DNA from: Bradyrhizobium sp. AUGA SZCCT0176 | GTDB lineage: Bacteria; Pseudomonadota; Alphaproteobacteria; Rhizobiales; Xanthobacteraceae | DNA length: 64,000 nucleotides | Assembly: GCF_018130145.1 (NCBI RefSeq) | Contig: NZ_JAFCMB010000020.1 | Location: 1-64,000 of the forward strand | Direction of reading: 5' to 3' | In this document: one piece after another, positions 51,860 to 60,655 of the stretch | How positions within the stretch are numbered: position 1 is the stretch's first letter | Layout: each line of letters begins with the position of its first letter | The notes under the pieces: generated by a model | Told to the model about the DNA's origin: nothing | Databases searched by the model: none | Seen by the model: only the letters and a program-made list of their open reading frames with translations | Position numbers and translations under genes: made by a program

Positions 51860-53085
51860 ACCTCACTGCCAGCGTTGCCGGACGCGCGCACCTCTTCAAT
51901 ATCGCAAACTCGTTTGCCGCCGAGCAGCCCGCGATAAAGGCTCTCATATCCGGCAACGCAAGCATCCAGGGTGAAATTCGACTGCACGCGCGCCTGTGCA
52001 GCGCTTCCGAAGCGGGAACGCAAGGCTGGATCGCCGACCAATTGCACGATGGCTCGCGACAATGCGTCGACATCTCGCGGCGGCACGATCACGCCGGTCG
52101 TGCGATCGAGTATTGCCTCGGCATTTCCGCCTACGTCGGTCGCGACGACGCATAGGCCTGCCGCCATCTGTTCAATGACCGCGTTGGAAAATCCCTCTTC
52201 GTGCGATGGCAGAACACCAAGATCGCTCGCGGCAATCAGGTCCGGAACATCGCTGCGCGAGCCCAGGAACCTGATGTGGTCACCGATTCCCAGCTCCACA
52301 GCCAGCGATCCGATTGCGGCGCCTGCCCCGTCGTCTCGACCGACGATCAGAAGCTGCCAATCGCGGGGCAGTGAAGCTCCGGCGCCGCCGAGCGCGCTGA
52401 TCAGATCCAGATGTCCCTTGTAGGGTATCAAGTTCGCGACGACGATCATGACCAGAGCGTCTGCTGAAATACCCAGCGCGCCGCGCGTCTCGTTACGAGC
52501 TGCTTTTGAAGTAACACGCTTCAGATCGACGCCATTGTAGATAAGGCCGAGGCGCCGCTCATCGACCCCTTCTTCCATAAGGTCCCCGAGCACGCGCCGC
52601 GAGTTGCCCAGGATTGCAGTCATATGGCCATGCAGACGCCGCTCCAGAACTCGCAGCAAGGGGTATTTCCCCTGGTAATGGTTGAGGCTCCGGCGGCTCA
52701 TGACCCGGATTCGGATGCCGGCGAGAAATGCCAATGGCGCCGTTGTCAAATAGGCCATCGGAAGAAAGCAGTGCACGATCGCGGGCCGTCTCCGCACCAG
52801 TACTGTAAAGAGGTGTCCGGACACGATCGAAAACCTGATGAAACGGACGATCATCGGAGCCGGCCGGCCGTCCCGCTTGATCGGCGGGCAAATGATATTC
52901 ACCCCACTTTCGGTGAGGCTCCGGGCCAGCGGCCCCTCACCCGCCAGACTGTAGATCGAGACGTTCCAGCCTCGCGACACCAGCTCGGCCGCAACCGATG
53001 CCAGATGCAACTCGGTGCCCCCGACTTCCAACGTGCCAATGGTGAAGATGACGTCACCCTTGGCCGCATCCGGCTTCACATTCAT
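51856..53085 (-). CDS. Glycosyltransferase family 4 (GT-B)
   Basis: A 409-residue soluble or peripheral GT-B glycosyltransferase. N-terminal GTLEVGGTELHLASVAAELV is the family acceptor loop; the donor domain has VVANLIPYKGHLDLISA, IRFLGSRSDVPDLIAASDLGVLPSHEEGFSNAVIEQMAAG with the EX7E motif, and VATDVGGNAEAI. It should transfer an activated sugar from a nucleotide donor. I chose the ATG at 53085; an upstream TTG at 53106 would add seven residues. The 3' end overlaps the convergent asnB by four bases. A membrane protein gene follows upstream on the same strand (46 bases). Confidence 0.92.
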   Translation of the reverse strand: MNVKPDAAKGDVIFTIGTLEVGGTELHLASVAAELVSRGWNVSIYSLAGEGPLARSLTESGVNIICPPIKRDGRPAPMIVRFIRFSIVSGHLFTVLVRRRPAIVHCFLPMAYLTTAPLAFLAGIRIRVMSRRSLNHYQGKYPLLRVLERRLHGHMTAILGNSRRVLGDLMEEGVDERRLGLIYNGVDLKRVTSKAARNETRGALGISADALVMIVVANLIPYKGHLDLISALGGAGASLPRDWQLLIVGRDDGAGAAIGSLAVELGIGDHIRFLGSRSDVPDLIAASDLGVLPSHEEGFSNAVIEQMAAGLCVVATDVGGNAEAILDRTTGVIVPPRDVDALSRAIVQLVGDPALRSRFGSAAQARVQSNFTLDACVAGYESLYRGLLGGKRVCDIEEVRASGNAGSEV

Positions 53086-53131
53086 CCGAAGTCCTGAACT
53101 CCGCAAATCGAAAGCGCTCGGAGCCGGCGTC

Positions 53132-55126
53132 TCATTTTGCAGGAAGATCTACAGGTTGCGCGTCAGTCACAAGGACCCAGTAAATGCTGTTCCCCTCAAT
53201 CTTCGACCATTCGGCCGTGGTGAATTTCCACGCCTGAACGTTCTTATCCAGCACGACATGGGCCGGCACGATGAACTGGTTGTCGCTGGTCCTTCCCGCC
53301 TCCATTCTCGGCGCAACGATAAACCCGAAAGGCAATTGCGGTGTTCGATCTTTGAGAAGGGGCTGATAAATTTCATTATTGCTCAGCGTGACTATCTTGG
53401 CGAACTCACTCAAGTGCAGGCTGGGCACCTCCTTTGGCAACGGCTGGTCATCGGCAACAACAAGAAAGCCGGACACCCGCCTCCCTCCAAATACCAATTG
53501 CTGATTCGGAACCGCAGTCGCCGCTGCGGCGGGCGGAGCAATGCGGTGAGCGAACCAGGGAACCGACATAAAGAGCACCAGAGCGGTGGCGAGGCTCCCC
53601 CACCACCGCCACGCTGGTCGAACTATTTCGTTCACGGGCGGAATGTGCCGGGAAAAAAGTCCGGAGGCTGTCAGCGCTGCTATCAATGGATAGCTTCCCG
53701 TCATCACCCTCATTCCGTCGTCGTAATACACGAATGCCGAGGATACCAGAATCGCCAGCATGGTCATAACCCAGAACAACACCTCCGTGCCGCTGGGACG
53801 ATTGATGGCGAGAATGATCAGGCCGATTATGGAAACCACGAAGAAGATCGAGGTCGGCAACCATTTTGACGCCGGCGCACGCAGGTAACCGTAAGTGATC
53901 GTCGGGGGAACGGCGCGGGCAAACAATTCAGCGCTTACAGCCAGTCGGCGAATAATCGTTGCTGGGTCCTTTGCAATATTTTCGATGCCTTTTGAATACA
54001 GGAAATCGGTTTGGGCTTTCTCGGTATTGTCTATCCGCTTCATTTCATCCGCATAGCGCACGGGACATGACGACCAGTCCTGTCCGATCGAAAGCCCGCA
54101 GAGCGTATAAGCAAAGTTGCTGCCCGAAAGATCGGCGCCCCTTCCATAAAGCTTTTGCAGAGCGAAATTGGCCGACAGGCCGACACCAACGATGCCGATC
54201 ACGGCCACGAAAATATAGACTTTCTTGCGCCAACTATCGCCAAAGCAACATACGATCCACAGCATCACGGCGGGCAGCAGAAACATCGCACCCATTCGGG
54301 TCATCAGAGCCATGAACGTCAACGCCAAACCCAGCAGCGCGAATTGCAGTGACCGACGTCCGAACGACTCCACAAAAGCGGCGACGGAGAGGAAACTCCA
54401 GACAAATCCAAGCGGTTCGGTGAGAGTGGTCGCCAGAAAAGAGCGGCTGAACATCAAGGAGAGCGCGACAAAGGCCAGACATGCCAGCGGGCCGCGCCAG
54501 ACAAGAATGGATCGCGCCGCGATCCAGACCGAGACCGAGACCAGGACAACCTGGATGATCAGCATCTGGGCATAGGAGAACCCGGCCGCCGTCATCAACA
54601 CGGATCTGAACGCCGCAGCAAACGGCCTGCGCAGAGCCATGCCGTTCCAATAACCGTCCCTTGCCTGATCCTGAGCGGCGGAGAAATAGCCGTTTGCATC
54701 AGAGAATGGAATGAGGCCGCCAATGCTCGCACTATTGAAATCGCCGGGACGCGGCAAACCCGCCCATGTTCCGCTCATCGAGAATACAAATAGGCACAGG
54801 GTAAGAGGCAATCCCCAGGTCTTCAGGAATTTGTCGAGGGATTGCAGTTCCGGCTCGTACGAGTGAGACCCCATCAATACGGATAGCCAGATTGCAACGG
54901 CGCACAGGCTGGTAATCACCAGCAGGAAATGCGCCGCGTAGTGATCGTGCTCGCCCGCGGCGCGGAGCCAATCTGCCCAATGAAAGATGGCTGCGGTCGG
55001 AAGCGCGTAGCCGTTGAGAAGAGCCGCAAGGCTGGCGAGCACGTAAGCCAGTGACGTTGCCAGGCCGAGCCACATCGCCGCCCGCAACAACAGAAAGGGC
55101 ATTCTCAAGAGGGTAGGAGCTGTCAT
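53132..55126 (-). CDS. Large multi-pass membrane protein, GT-C-like, unknown
   Basis: A 664-residue protein with about 11-12 transmembrane segments over residues 1-510 and a soluble C-terminal domain of about 140 residues. Features include a loop FSDANGYFSAAQDQARDGYW after the third helix, in the place where GT-C enzymes and O-antigen ligases keep active-site acids. I cannot assign a family. The start is the ATG at 55126 (an earlier in-frame start would add 11 residues). It lies between two GT4 genes on the same strand. A role as lipid-linked-sugar-dependent transferase, ligase or polymerase is possible. Confidence 0.8.
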   Translation of the reverse strand: MTAPTLLRMPFLLLRAAMWLGLATSLAYVLASLAALLNGYALPTAAIFHWADWLRAAGEHDHYAAHFLLVITSLCAVAIWLSVLMGSHSYEPELQSLDKFLKTWGLPLTLCLFVFSMSGTWAGLPRPGDFNSASIGGLIPFSDANGYFSAAQDQARDGYWNGMALRRPFAAAFRSVLMTAAGFSYAQMLIIQVVLVSVSVWIAARSILVWRGPLACLAFVALSLMFSRSFLATTLTEPLGFVWSFLSVAAFVESFGRRSLQFALLGLALTFMALMTRMGAMFLLPAVMLWIVCCFGDSWRKKVYIFVAVIGIVGVGLSANFALQKLYGRGADLSGSNFAYTLCGLSIGQDWSSCPVRYADEMKRIDNTEKAQTDFLYSKGIENIAKDPATIIRRLAVSAELFARAVPPTITYGYLRAPASKWLPTSIFFVVSIIGLIILAINRPSGTEVLFWVMTMLAILVSSAFVYYDDGMRVMTGSYPLIAALTASGLFSRHIPPVNEIVRPAWRWWGSLATALVLFMSVPWFAHRIAPPAAAATAVPNQQLVFGGRRVSGFLVVADDQPLPKEVPSLHLSEFAKIVTLSNNEIYQPLLKDRTPQLPFGFIVAPRMEAGRTSDNQFIVPAHVVLDKNVQAWKFTTAEWSKIEGNSIYWVLVTDAQPVDLPAK

Positions 55127-55228
55127 AGGGGTGATTTCCTGAAATTCAGCGCACGCCACAGCCGCGCATGCCGCCGCCGTGCACTTCCGTACATAGCGGC
55201 TGATTTGTTCTATTGGCCACGCTCGAAG

Positions 55229-56989
55229 TCATGATGTGCCAGCTTCGAGGTCATAGACGCCCATGGTTGCCGCGATCATTCGCTCGACGGAGAACTTTTC
55301 CTGAACGAGGGCCGGGCCGAGAGACTTGATTCGAGCGAGCGCTTCGGGGCTATCGAGAAACCGCAGCACGGCCTCGGCAAATGCCTGCGGGTCCTCTCCC
55401 GCAACGGAAGCTCCCGTAACGCCCTCATTGATGGTTTCCGCACAGCCTCCCACCGCGGCGACAACAGCGGGTACGCCGAAATGCTGCGCCTCGATCGATA
55501 CGTTGGGCAATCCTTCGACGCGCGACGTCAACAGAAACACCGTCATCGACGGCCATACCGTGCTGATGTCGCTGACAAGGCCCAGAAGCGACAGATGCGC
55601 GCTGATCCCCAATTGCTCGGCGCGGCGCTCGACGTCTTTGCGCATCGGACCATCGCCCGCCCACACGAAATGGACATCCGGGCGCTTCTTCAGGATGTGG
55701 CTTGCAATCTCAAGCCAGAGATATGGACGCTTTTCCTCCGCAATGCGGCCCACGGTGCCGACAACAATTTTGCCCTCTCGCACATGGCGACTTCCGGAGT
55801 CCGACACTGCAGACTTGCCATCTGACGAAAAATCCAGCCCGTTCGGTATCACCTTGATGCGCGCAATCGGCAGCTGGAGCCAATTGGCGTAGTCGTGAGC
55901 GCCTGCGACACTGTTGTTGAGAATAGTGACCTGGGGAAGCTTCGCCAGTTCGCGATAGGCCTGCCACATATACGGTTGAAAGAACTGGAAATGGAGCGGC
56001 GACAACGACCTGCAGCCCAGCACGATTTTCGGAACACCTGCTATCACTGCCCCTATTCCAGCTGCGATATTTGGCTCGTCCAGCCACGCATGAACGATCG
56101 CGGGACGCTCCGTCAAAAACTTGTTCGCGAAAAACAGGATGAGATCCACCAACTGCGGATTTCGACGAAACGCGGACCGTATCGACTGATCGTAGCCTGC
56201 AAGGGATTCACCCTGATTCAGCCTTTGCTGAACGCTGACCCGATCCTCGACAACGATGCCTGCGGCTTCGAGTTCGCTTGCAAAGAATCGGTTTCCGCCG
56301 GTCAGCGGCGACTGGCAAACAATCGAGACATGACGGCGAGTGCGGGAAGATATTCCCTTGGCAGTCAGCGAAAGCTGCCGTTCCGAGCCGCCCGCGCCAA
56401 GTGAGCCGGAGGCATAGACGATCGGACCATCGGCCTGGATGCGATTGACCGGAAAGCTCGACAGTTCCAGTCGGGAAATCGGGGCGCCGACGATTCTTTC
56501 AGCAAGCCTTCTAACACCGGCATTTCCGCTCTTCGCCAACAGCTGCAACAATCGGTCCGTAAGACGGAGACGACCGCGAACGTCCCGACCGATGAACTGG
56601 AGCGTGGATATTGACTCCGACTTCGGTGGATGGCGAGAAACCTTGACGATCCGAAGCGCGCCGCTTCGCAATACTGCGACGGCCCAGCGCAATCCCGCGA
56701 AATCCTCGGACCAGAAGATCAGTGCTGTTCGGAGCCGAAACGCAGAGCCTCCTAGTCTTCGGATGTCTTTTATACCCGGCGATGTCTGCGAAATCACCTG
56801 AGTGACACGGGGCTCTTGCTGCAAGCGCTGGAAGAGAGCGTCCGAGACCGAACCGGTCAGCACCAATACCACGGCCCCACTTCGCAACCGGCTGATCTCT
56901 TCCGACATACGATCGAGGATTGCCTGCTCCTCCGCGATCAGGGCGGGCGCCTCGCGCGCTTTGTCAGGTCGTGTGACTGGCTGTGCCAT
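55229..56989 (-). CDS. Glycosyltransferase family 4 with an N-terminal extension
   Basis: A 586-residue protein, about 190 residues longer than a typical GT4. The first ~190 residues are soluble and of unknown family (ALIFWSEDFAGLRWAVAVL, VRRLAERIVGAP). The GT-B part begins VYASGSLGAGGSERQLSL, has CRSLSPLHFQFFQPYM, VKVIPNGLDF-like IKVIPNGLDFSSDG, GTVGRIAEEKRPYLWLEIA, and the EX7E motif EGLPNVSIEAQHFGVPAV. It should add a sugar to a lipid-linked chain. A start at 56989 was chosen; upstream TTG at 57025 would add 12 residues. The extension may bind the acceptor or partner proteins. Adjacent to the methyltransferase at 57244. Confidence 0.9.
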   Translation of the reverse strand: MAQPVTRPDKAREAPALIAEEQAILDRMSEEISRLRSGAVVLVLTGSVSDALFQRLQQEPRVTQVISQTSPGIKDIRRLGGSAFRLRTALIFWSEDFAGLRWAVAVLRSGALRIVKVSRHPPKSESISTLQFIGRDVRGRLRLTDRLLQLLAKSGNAGVRRLAERIVGAPISRLELSSFPVNRIQADGPIVYASGSLGAGGSERQLSLTAKGISSRTRRHVSIVCQSPLTGGNRFFASELEAAGIVVEDRVSVQQRLNQGESLAGYDQSIRSAFRRNPQLVDLILFFANKFLTERPAIVHAWLDEPNIAAGIGAVIAGVPKIVLGCRSLSPLHFQFFQPYMWQAYRELAKLPQVTILNNSVAGAHDYANWLQLPIARIKVIPNGLDFSSDGKSAVSDSGSRHVREGKIVVGTVGRIAEEKRPYLWLEIASHILKKRPDVHFVWAGDGPMRKDVERRAEQLGISAHLSLLGLVSDISTVWPSMTVFLLTSRVEGLPNVSIEAQHFGVPAVVAAVGGCAETINEGVTGASVAGEDPQAFAEAVLRFLDSPEALARIKSLGPALVQEKFSVERMIAATMGVYDLEAGTS

Positions 56990-57243
56990 CTTCAGGCTGA
57001 TGTCTGGTGAAACGTTCGGGAACAAATGAACGCGTCAGGACGGAATTCCCGAGCGTTCCGCTCAATACCATCTCATCTGTCAGGAGGAAAGGTCAGCCGC
57101 CGAGGCCCCATGGAGGTCAACGGCGATTGCCACATCGACTTCATGGACGTCGTACCGCGTCGAAAAACGCCTGATAGCCCCCGATGTCCGGCCGCAATTC
57201 CGTGCCGGAGCCTTTTGACAGGTTCAACCTCTGCGTGACGACT

Positions 57244-58164
57244 TCACTTTGGCTGCAACAGCCTTGCAACGATGTGGTGGTTCGGATGATCGGCGCGCCC
57301 GAACTCGCGAAAGCCCTCTTGCCAGAGCCAGGTCTCGATCTCATGCAGCGGATAGGTGTCGTTGATCCCCGGAGAAGCGGCATCGAACCAGCCTCCGGCG
57401 TCGGCGCCCTTGACCTTTTCAATGTAGTCGTACCGCTCTTTCAGATCCATGCCGGCGGTGGCGCGACGCAGCCGTTCGACTTCGACATAATAGTCAAATC
57501 CACCTGGATCGTTCGAGTTCGGTTCCGCGTACAACATCAGGAAGATGTATCCGCCCGGTTTGACCAGCCGGGCAATGTTGCGGAATGATCCATAGGTATC
57601 ACCGGTATGGTGCAGAACGCCGAACGACCAAACCAGGTCGAAGCTTCGATCAGCGAGGGGAAGAGGTTTGGTCAGATCGTGCTGGAATACCGTTACCTTG
57701 CTCGCGAACTCGGAACACGCGGCCTTTGTGTGTTGCACGCCTGCCATTGATTGATCGACGGCGGTAACCGCGCATCCGAGTGATGCCAGAGCCCAGGACC
57801 ACCGGCCGGATCCGCAACCCGCATCGAGGGCTTGTTTTCCCTGGAACCATTCGTCCGGCAACCGACTGAACGAGCGAACCGAATTCCGCTCGCGCTCCTT
57901 CAGTTCAGGCCGGCTCTTGGTCCAGTCGCCGTCAGGCGTATCGGACCATTGATAATCGAAGCTGTCCCTTGTGTCGCGTTCGATCGGAAATGTGTTGATG
58001 CGATCAGCCGCCAGGTGACGCACGATCGAGCGCAACCGGCTTACCTCGAACTGCAAATAATCTATTTCGGACCGGACGGTATCCGGAACTTGTGCAGGAG
58101 CCGCAGGAGCTGCGTTGTCCTTGACGCCCTGGAGAAGCGTTATTACCCGTCGGCCTATACCCAT
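57244..58164 (-). CDS. Class I SAM-dependent methyltransferase
   Basis: A 306-residue soluble protein. After a ~90-residue N-terminal region it has motif I ALDAGCGSGRWSWALASLGC, the acid in VTAVDQSMAGV, FDLVWSFGVLHHTGDTYGSF and LVKPGGYIFLMLYAEPN, an UbiE-like class I fold. The tail ends HIVARLLQPK. Probably methylates a sugar during or after assembly. An ATG at 58164 is the start. The 218-base gap between this gene and the GT4 gene downstream contains no gene that I can support. Upstream lies the truncated acyltransferase at 58264-58359. Confidence 0.9.
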   Translation of the reverse strand: MGIGRRVITLLQGVKDNAAPAAPAQVPDTVRSEIDYLQFEVSRLRSIVRHLAADRINTFPIERDTRDSFDYQWSDTPDGDWTKSRPELKERERNSVRSFSRLPDEWFQGKQALDAGCGSGRWSWALASLGCAVTAVDQSMAGVQHTKAACSEFASKVTVFQHDLTKPLPLADRSFDLVWSFGVLHHTGDTYGSFRNIARLVKPGGYIFLMLYAEPNSNDPGGFDYYVEVERLRRATAGMDLKERYDYIEKVKGADAGGWFDAASPGINDTYPLHEIETWLWQEGFREFGRADHPNHHIVARLLQPK

Positions 58165-58263
58165 AACCGCACCAGCTCACCTTGGTTGTTACGATCGCCG
58201 CAGGCGATCCGCTCGTCACTCACGCGGCCGAGACTATCATCGAGGATAACGAAAGTAACTTGC

Positions 58264-58359
58264 TCAGCCAATGTGCGCGCCGACTCGGTTGGCCGTGGGC
58301 AGCCACAGGTGATTGAGAACGACCAGAGCGGCCAGAATGAAACGTGCGGTCCCCAGCAT
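58264..58359 (-). pseudogene. Truncated acyltransferase-3 (OafA-like) gene, N-terminal stump
   Basis: Read on the minus strand, an ATG at 58359, four bases after the asnB stop, begins a 31-codon frame that ends TGA at 58264. It encodes the opening of an acyltransferase-3 family membrane protein: ARFILAALVVLNHLWLP followed by TANRVGAH, the first transmembrane helix with the family His and the following loop. The remaining ~300 codons expected for this family are absent; the next 100 bases lead into the methyltransferase gene. An O-acetyltransferase gene once followed asnB here and has been deleted down to its start. Confidence 0.72.
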
Positions 58360-58363
58360 GCGG

Positions 58364-60277
58364 TCAGAGCCATCGCTCGCGCCAGGCCTGGAACATCAGA
58401 ATGCACCAGATCGGATATGCCCAGGTTTCCCCCGACAGATGGCGGCTCCACATGGCGCGCACTGCCTTGGCCGCGAAGATACCCTCTTGCTCGAGCCGCC
58501 TTTCATCGATCAGCGCCTCCGCCCAGTCGCGCAACGGCCCGCGCAGCCAGTGGTCGATGGGAATGCCAAATCCCATCTTCGGCCGGTCGATGATCCCGCG
58601 CGGGACATGTTTGTAAAGCACCTGGCGCAGCGCCCATTTTGCGTCGGCGCCTCGGACCTTCATGTGCTGCGGCAGCCTCCAGGCCATTTCGACGACGCGA
58701 TGGTCAAGCAGCGGCGCACGGATTTCGAGACTGACGGCCATGCTGGCACGGTCGACCTTGGTCAAGATGTCGTCGGGCAGATAAGTCATGAAGTCGATCA
58801 TCTGGGCGCGTTGTACGGGATCCGCATATTGCGGCGCCAGCGACCCACCCCAGATCGGCGCGAGCTGCTCCTCCGGGCTGACCAGGAACTCCGAAGGCGG
58901 CCTGCCTTGAGACGCCAGCGGCAGGTAACGATGCTCGAAAGTCATGGCGTCCTGGCGCGCCAGCCACGTCTCGCCTCGTGCGGCCCAATTTCCAATCCCC
59001 GCCCTTCGCAGCAGCGCGAATGCGCCTGATTGCAGCGTCCTCAAACCATCAGAGGCGGCAGTCCCCAGGAGCGGCGGCATCGGACGCGCCGTCGTCATGG
59101 CTTGCGCCTGCGCGTACCGGCCGTAGCCGGCGAAACTCTCGTCACCACCATCGCCGGATAGCGCCACGGTAACGTGCTGGCGCGCAAGTTTCGACACGAT
59201 GTATGTCGGGATCTGCGAGCTGTCGGCGAAAGGCTCGTCGTAGATCTCGGGCAATTTTGGCACGACCTCGAGCGCCTCTTCGGGAGAGACGTAGAATTCG
59301 CGATGCCGCGTACCAAGGTGTGCGGCCACGGCCCGGGCGTGCGGCGCCTCGTCGTAGCCGTCGACATCAAAACCAATCGAGAATGTGTTGACCGGCTCAG
59401 ATGACTGCGCCTGCATCAGCGCGACGACGAGCGAGGAATCGATCCCGCCCGACAGGAATGCACCAAGCGGAACGTCCGAAACCATGCGCCGCTTGACCGC
59501 GTCGGACAGCAACCGCTCGAGCGCGTCGATCGAGTCTTCGTCCGTGGCGGAGCTTCCGGTCCGCATGGCATCGGCGGCAACATCCTCGACACACCAGTAG
59601 AAGCCCGTCGTCAACTCGCCTTCGGCATCAAGCCGCGCCCAGCCGCCCGGCTCGAGTTGACGGACCTTGCGGTATATCGACAGCGGATGCGGAATGTAGC
59701 CGAAGCGGGTGAATGCGGCGATCGCCTGTGGATTGAGCTCAGCCTCGAAGTCGGGATGGACGCGCAGCGATCGCAACTCGGAACCGAACATGCAAGTTCG
59801 TCCGAACTGTCCGATATAGAGCGGCTTTTTTCCAAGCCGGTCGCGCGCGAACCACGTCATGCGGGTTTGTCGATCATGGACGACAAGCGCAAACATGCCG
59901 ATTGCCAGCGAAAGCGTGGGCTCGACGCCAATTCTGGCGATACTCTCGATCAGCACTTCGGTATCGGAATGGCCGCGGAAATTCAGCCCGGGCCGTGCGA
60001 CGTCCCGCCGCATGTCCTCGGCATTGTAGATTTCACCGTTGAAGACGATCACCCAACGCCCGCAAGCCGATTGCATCGGCTGATGACCGGCCGGCGTCAG
60101 ATCGATGATTGCGAGCCGTCGAAAACCGAGGGCAATGCCGCTCTCCGGATCGGCAAAACAACCGTCATCGTCTGGTCCACGGTGGACCATCTGATCGGCC
60201 ATCAAGCCTGCGATCCGTCCCAGTTCGTCAGCGCCCCGCGACCGCGAGACATCGACGAATCCAGTGATGCCACACAT
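58364..60277 (-). CDS. asnB: Asparagine synthase-type glutamine amidotransferase, copy 3
   Basis: A 637-residue class B amidotransferase. The ATG at 60277 is fixed by the need for Cys2 (MCGITGFVD); MVHRGPDDDG and FNGEIYNAEDMRRD follow. The synthetase domain has FLSGGIDSSLVVALMQA, ALSGDGGDESFAGYGRYA and the C-terminal block RPKMGFGIPIDHWLRGP, nearly the same as in copy 2, indicating a paralogous pair. Probably transfers ammonia to a uronic acid carboxyl. It lies just before the acyltransferase stump; it is divergent from the exporter operon that starts at 60656. Confidence 0.93.
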   Translation of the reverse strand: MCGITGFVDVSRSRGADELGRIAGLMADQMVHRGPDDDGCFADPESGIALGFRRLAIIDLTPAGHQPMQSACGRWVIVFNGEIYNAEDMRRDVARPGLNFRGHSDTEVLIESIARIGVEPTLSLAIGMFALVVHDRQTRMTWFARDRLGKKPLYIGQFGRTCMFGSELRSLRVHPDFEAELNPQAIAAFTRFGYIPHPLSIYRKVRQLEPGGWARLDAEGELTTGFYWCVEDVAADAMRTGSSATDEDSIDALERLLSDAVKRRMVSDVPLGAFLSGGIDSSLVVALMQAQSSEPVNTFSIGFDVDGYDEAPHARAVAAHLGTRHREFYVSPEEALEVVPKLPEIYDEPFADSSQIPTYIVSKLARQHVTVALSGDGGDESFAGYGRYAQAQAMTTARPMPPLLGTAASDGLRTLQSGAFALLRRAGIGNWAARGETWLARQDAMTFEHRYLPLASQGRPPSEFLVSPEEQLAPIWGGSLAPQYADPVQRAQMIDFMTYLPDDILTKVDRASMAVSLEIRAPLLDHRVVEMAWRLPQHMKVRGADAKWALRQVLYKHVPRGIIDRPKMGFGIPIDHWLRGPLRDWAEALIDERRLEQEGIFAAKAVRAMWSRHLSGETWAYPIWCILMFQAWRERWL

Positions 60278-60655
60278 GTCTCCCCCCAACGACCACGCGA
60301 CATCGGCGAAACGTCGCATCAAAACGAAGCGTGCTTTAGCCACCTATTTTGGGCGATCCGACGTATGTAGGATTGGGCGTTCCTGCCGCCTGGAACGAAA
60401 TCGCAATCATGCCCCTCGGAATTGAGCAGATGTTGCGGACAGATAGCGAAGTCTTCAATATCGGTCAATCGGAACACCCCACTCAGCGGAGCGCAGATCC
60501 TGGTTTTCGCTGCGGAAAGCGTCATTCGACACCATCGTCATCGGCATGCCGGAGCGGGGCTTGATCCGCCCTCGACACCTGTGACCGCGTATGATAGCGA
60601 CCCTCCCTGCAGCAAAGGGGAACTAGCCCTGCAGGGACATCCTTGATGCTTTTGC
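60278..60655. other. Divergent intergenic region, 378 bp
   Basis: The region separates asnB copy 3 (minus) and the Wzm/Wzt operon (plus) and should hold both promoters. A 68-codon minus-strand frame at 60319-60525 has no ribosome site or recognised domain. GTCCCTGCAGGGC-type palindromes lie near 60600-60645 (CCTGCAG twice), close to the wzm start. I see no clear -35/-10 pair. Confidence 0.4.

Noticed and set aside
57026..57243. Possible remnant coding sequence between the GT4 gene and the methyltransferase at 57244
   Set aside because: A minus-strand frame of about 45 codons looks codon-biased, but no family is recognisable and it has no start.
60319..60525. 68-codon minus-strand frame upstream of asnB copy 3
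   Set aside because: No ribosome site, no recognised domain, and it lies in the expected promoter area of two divergent operons.
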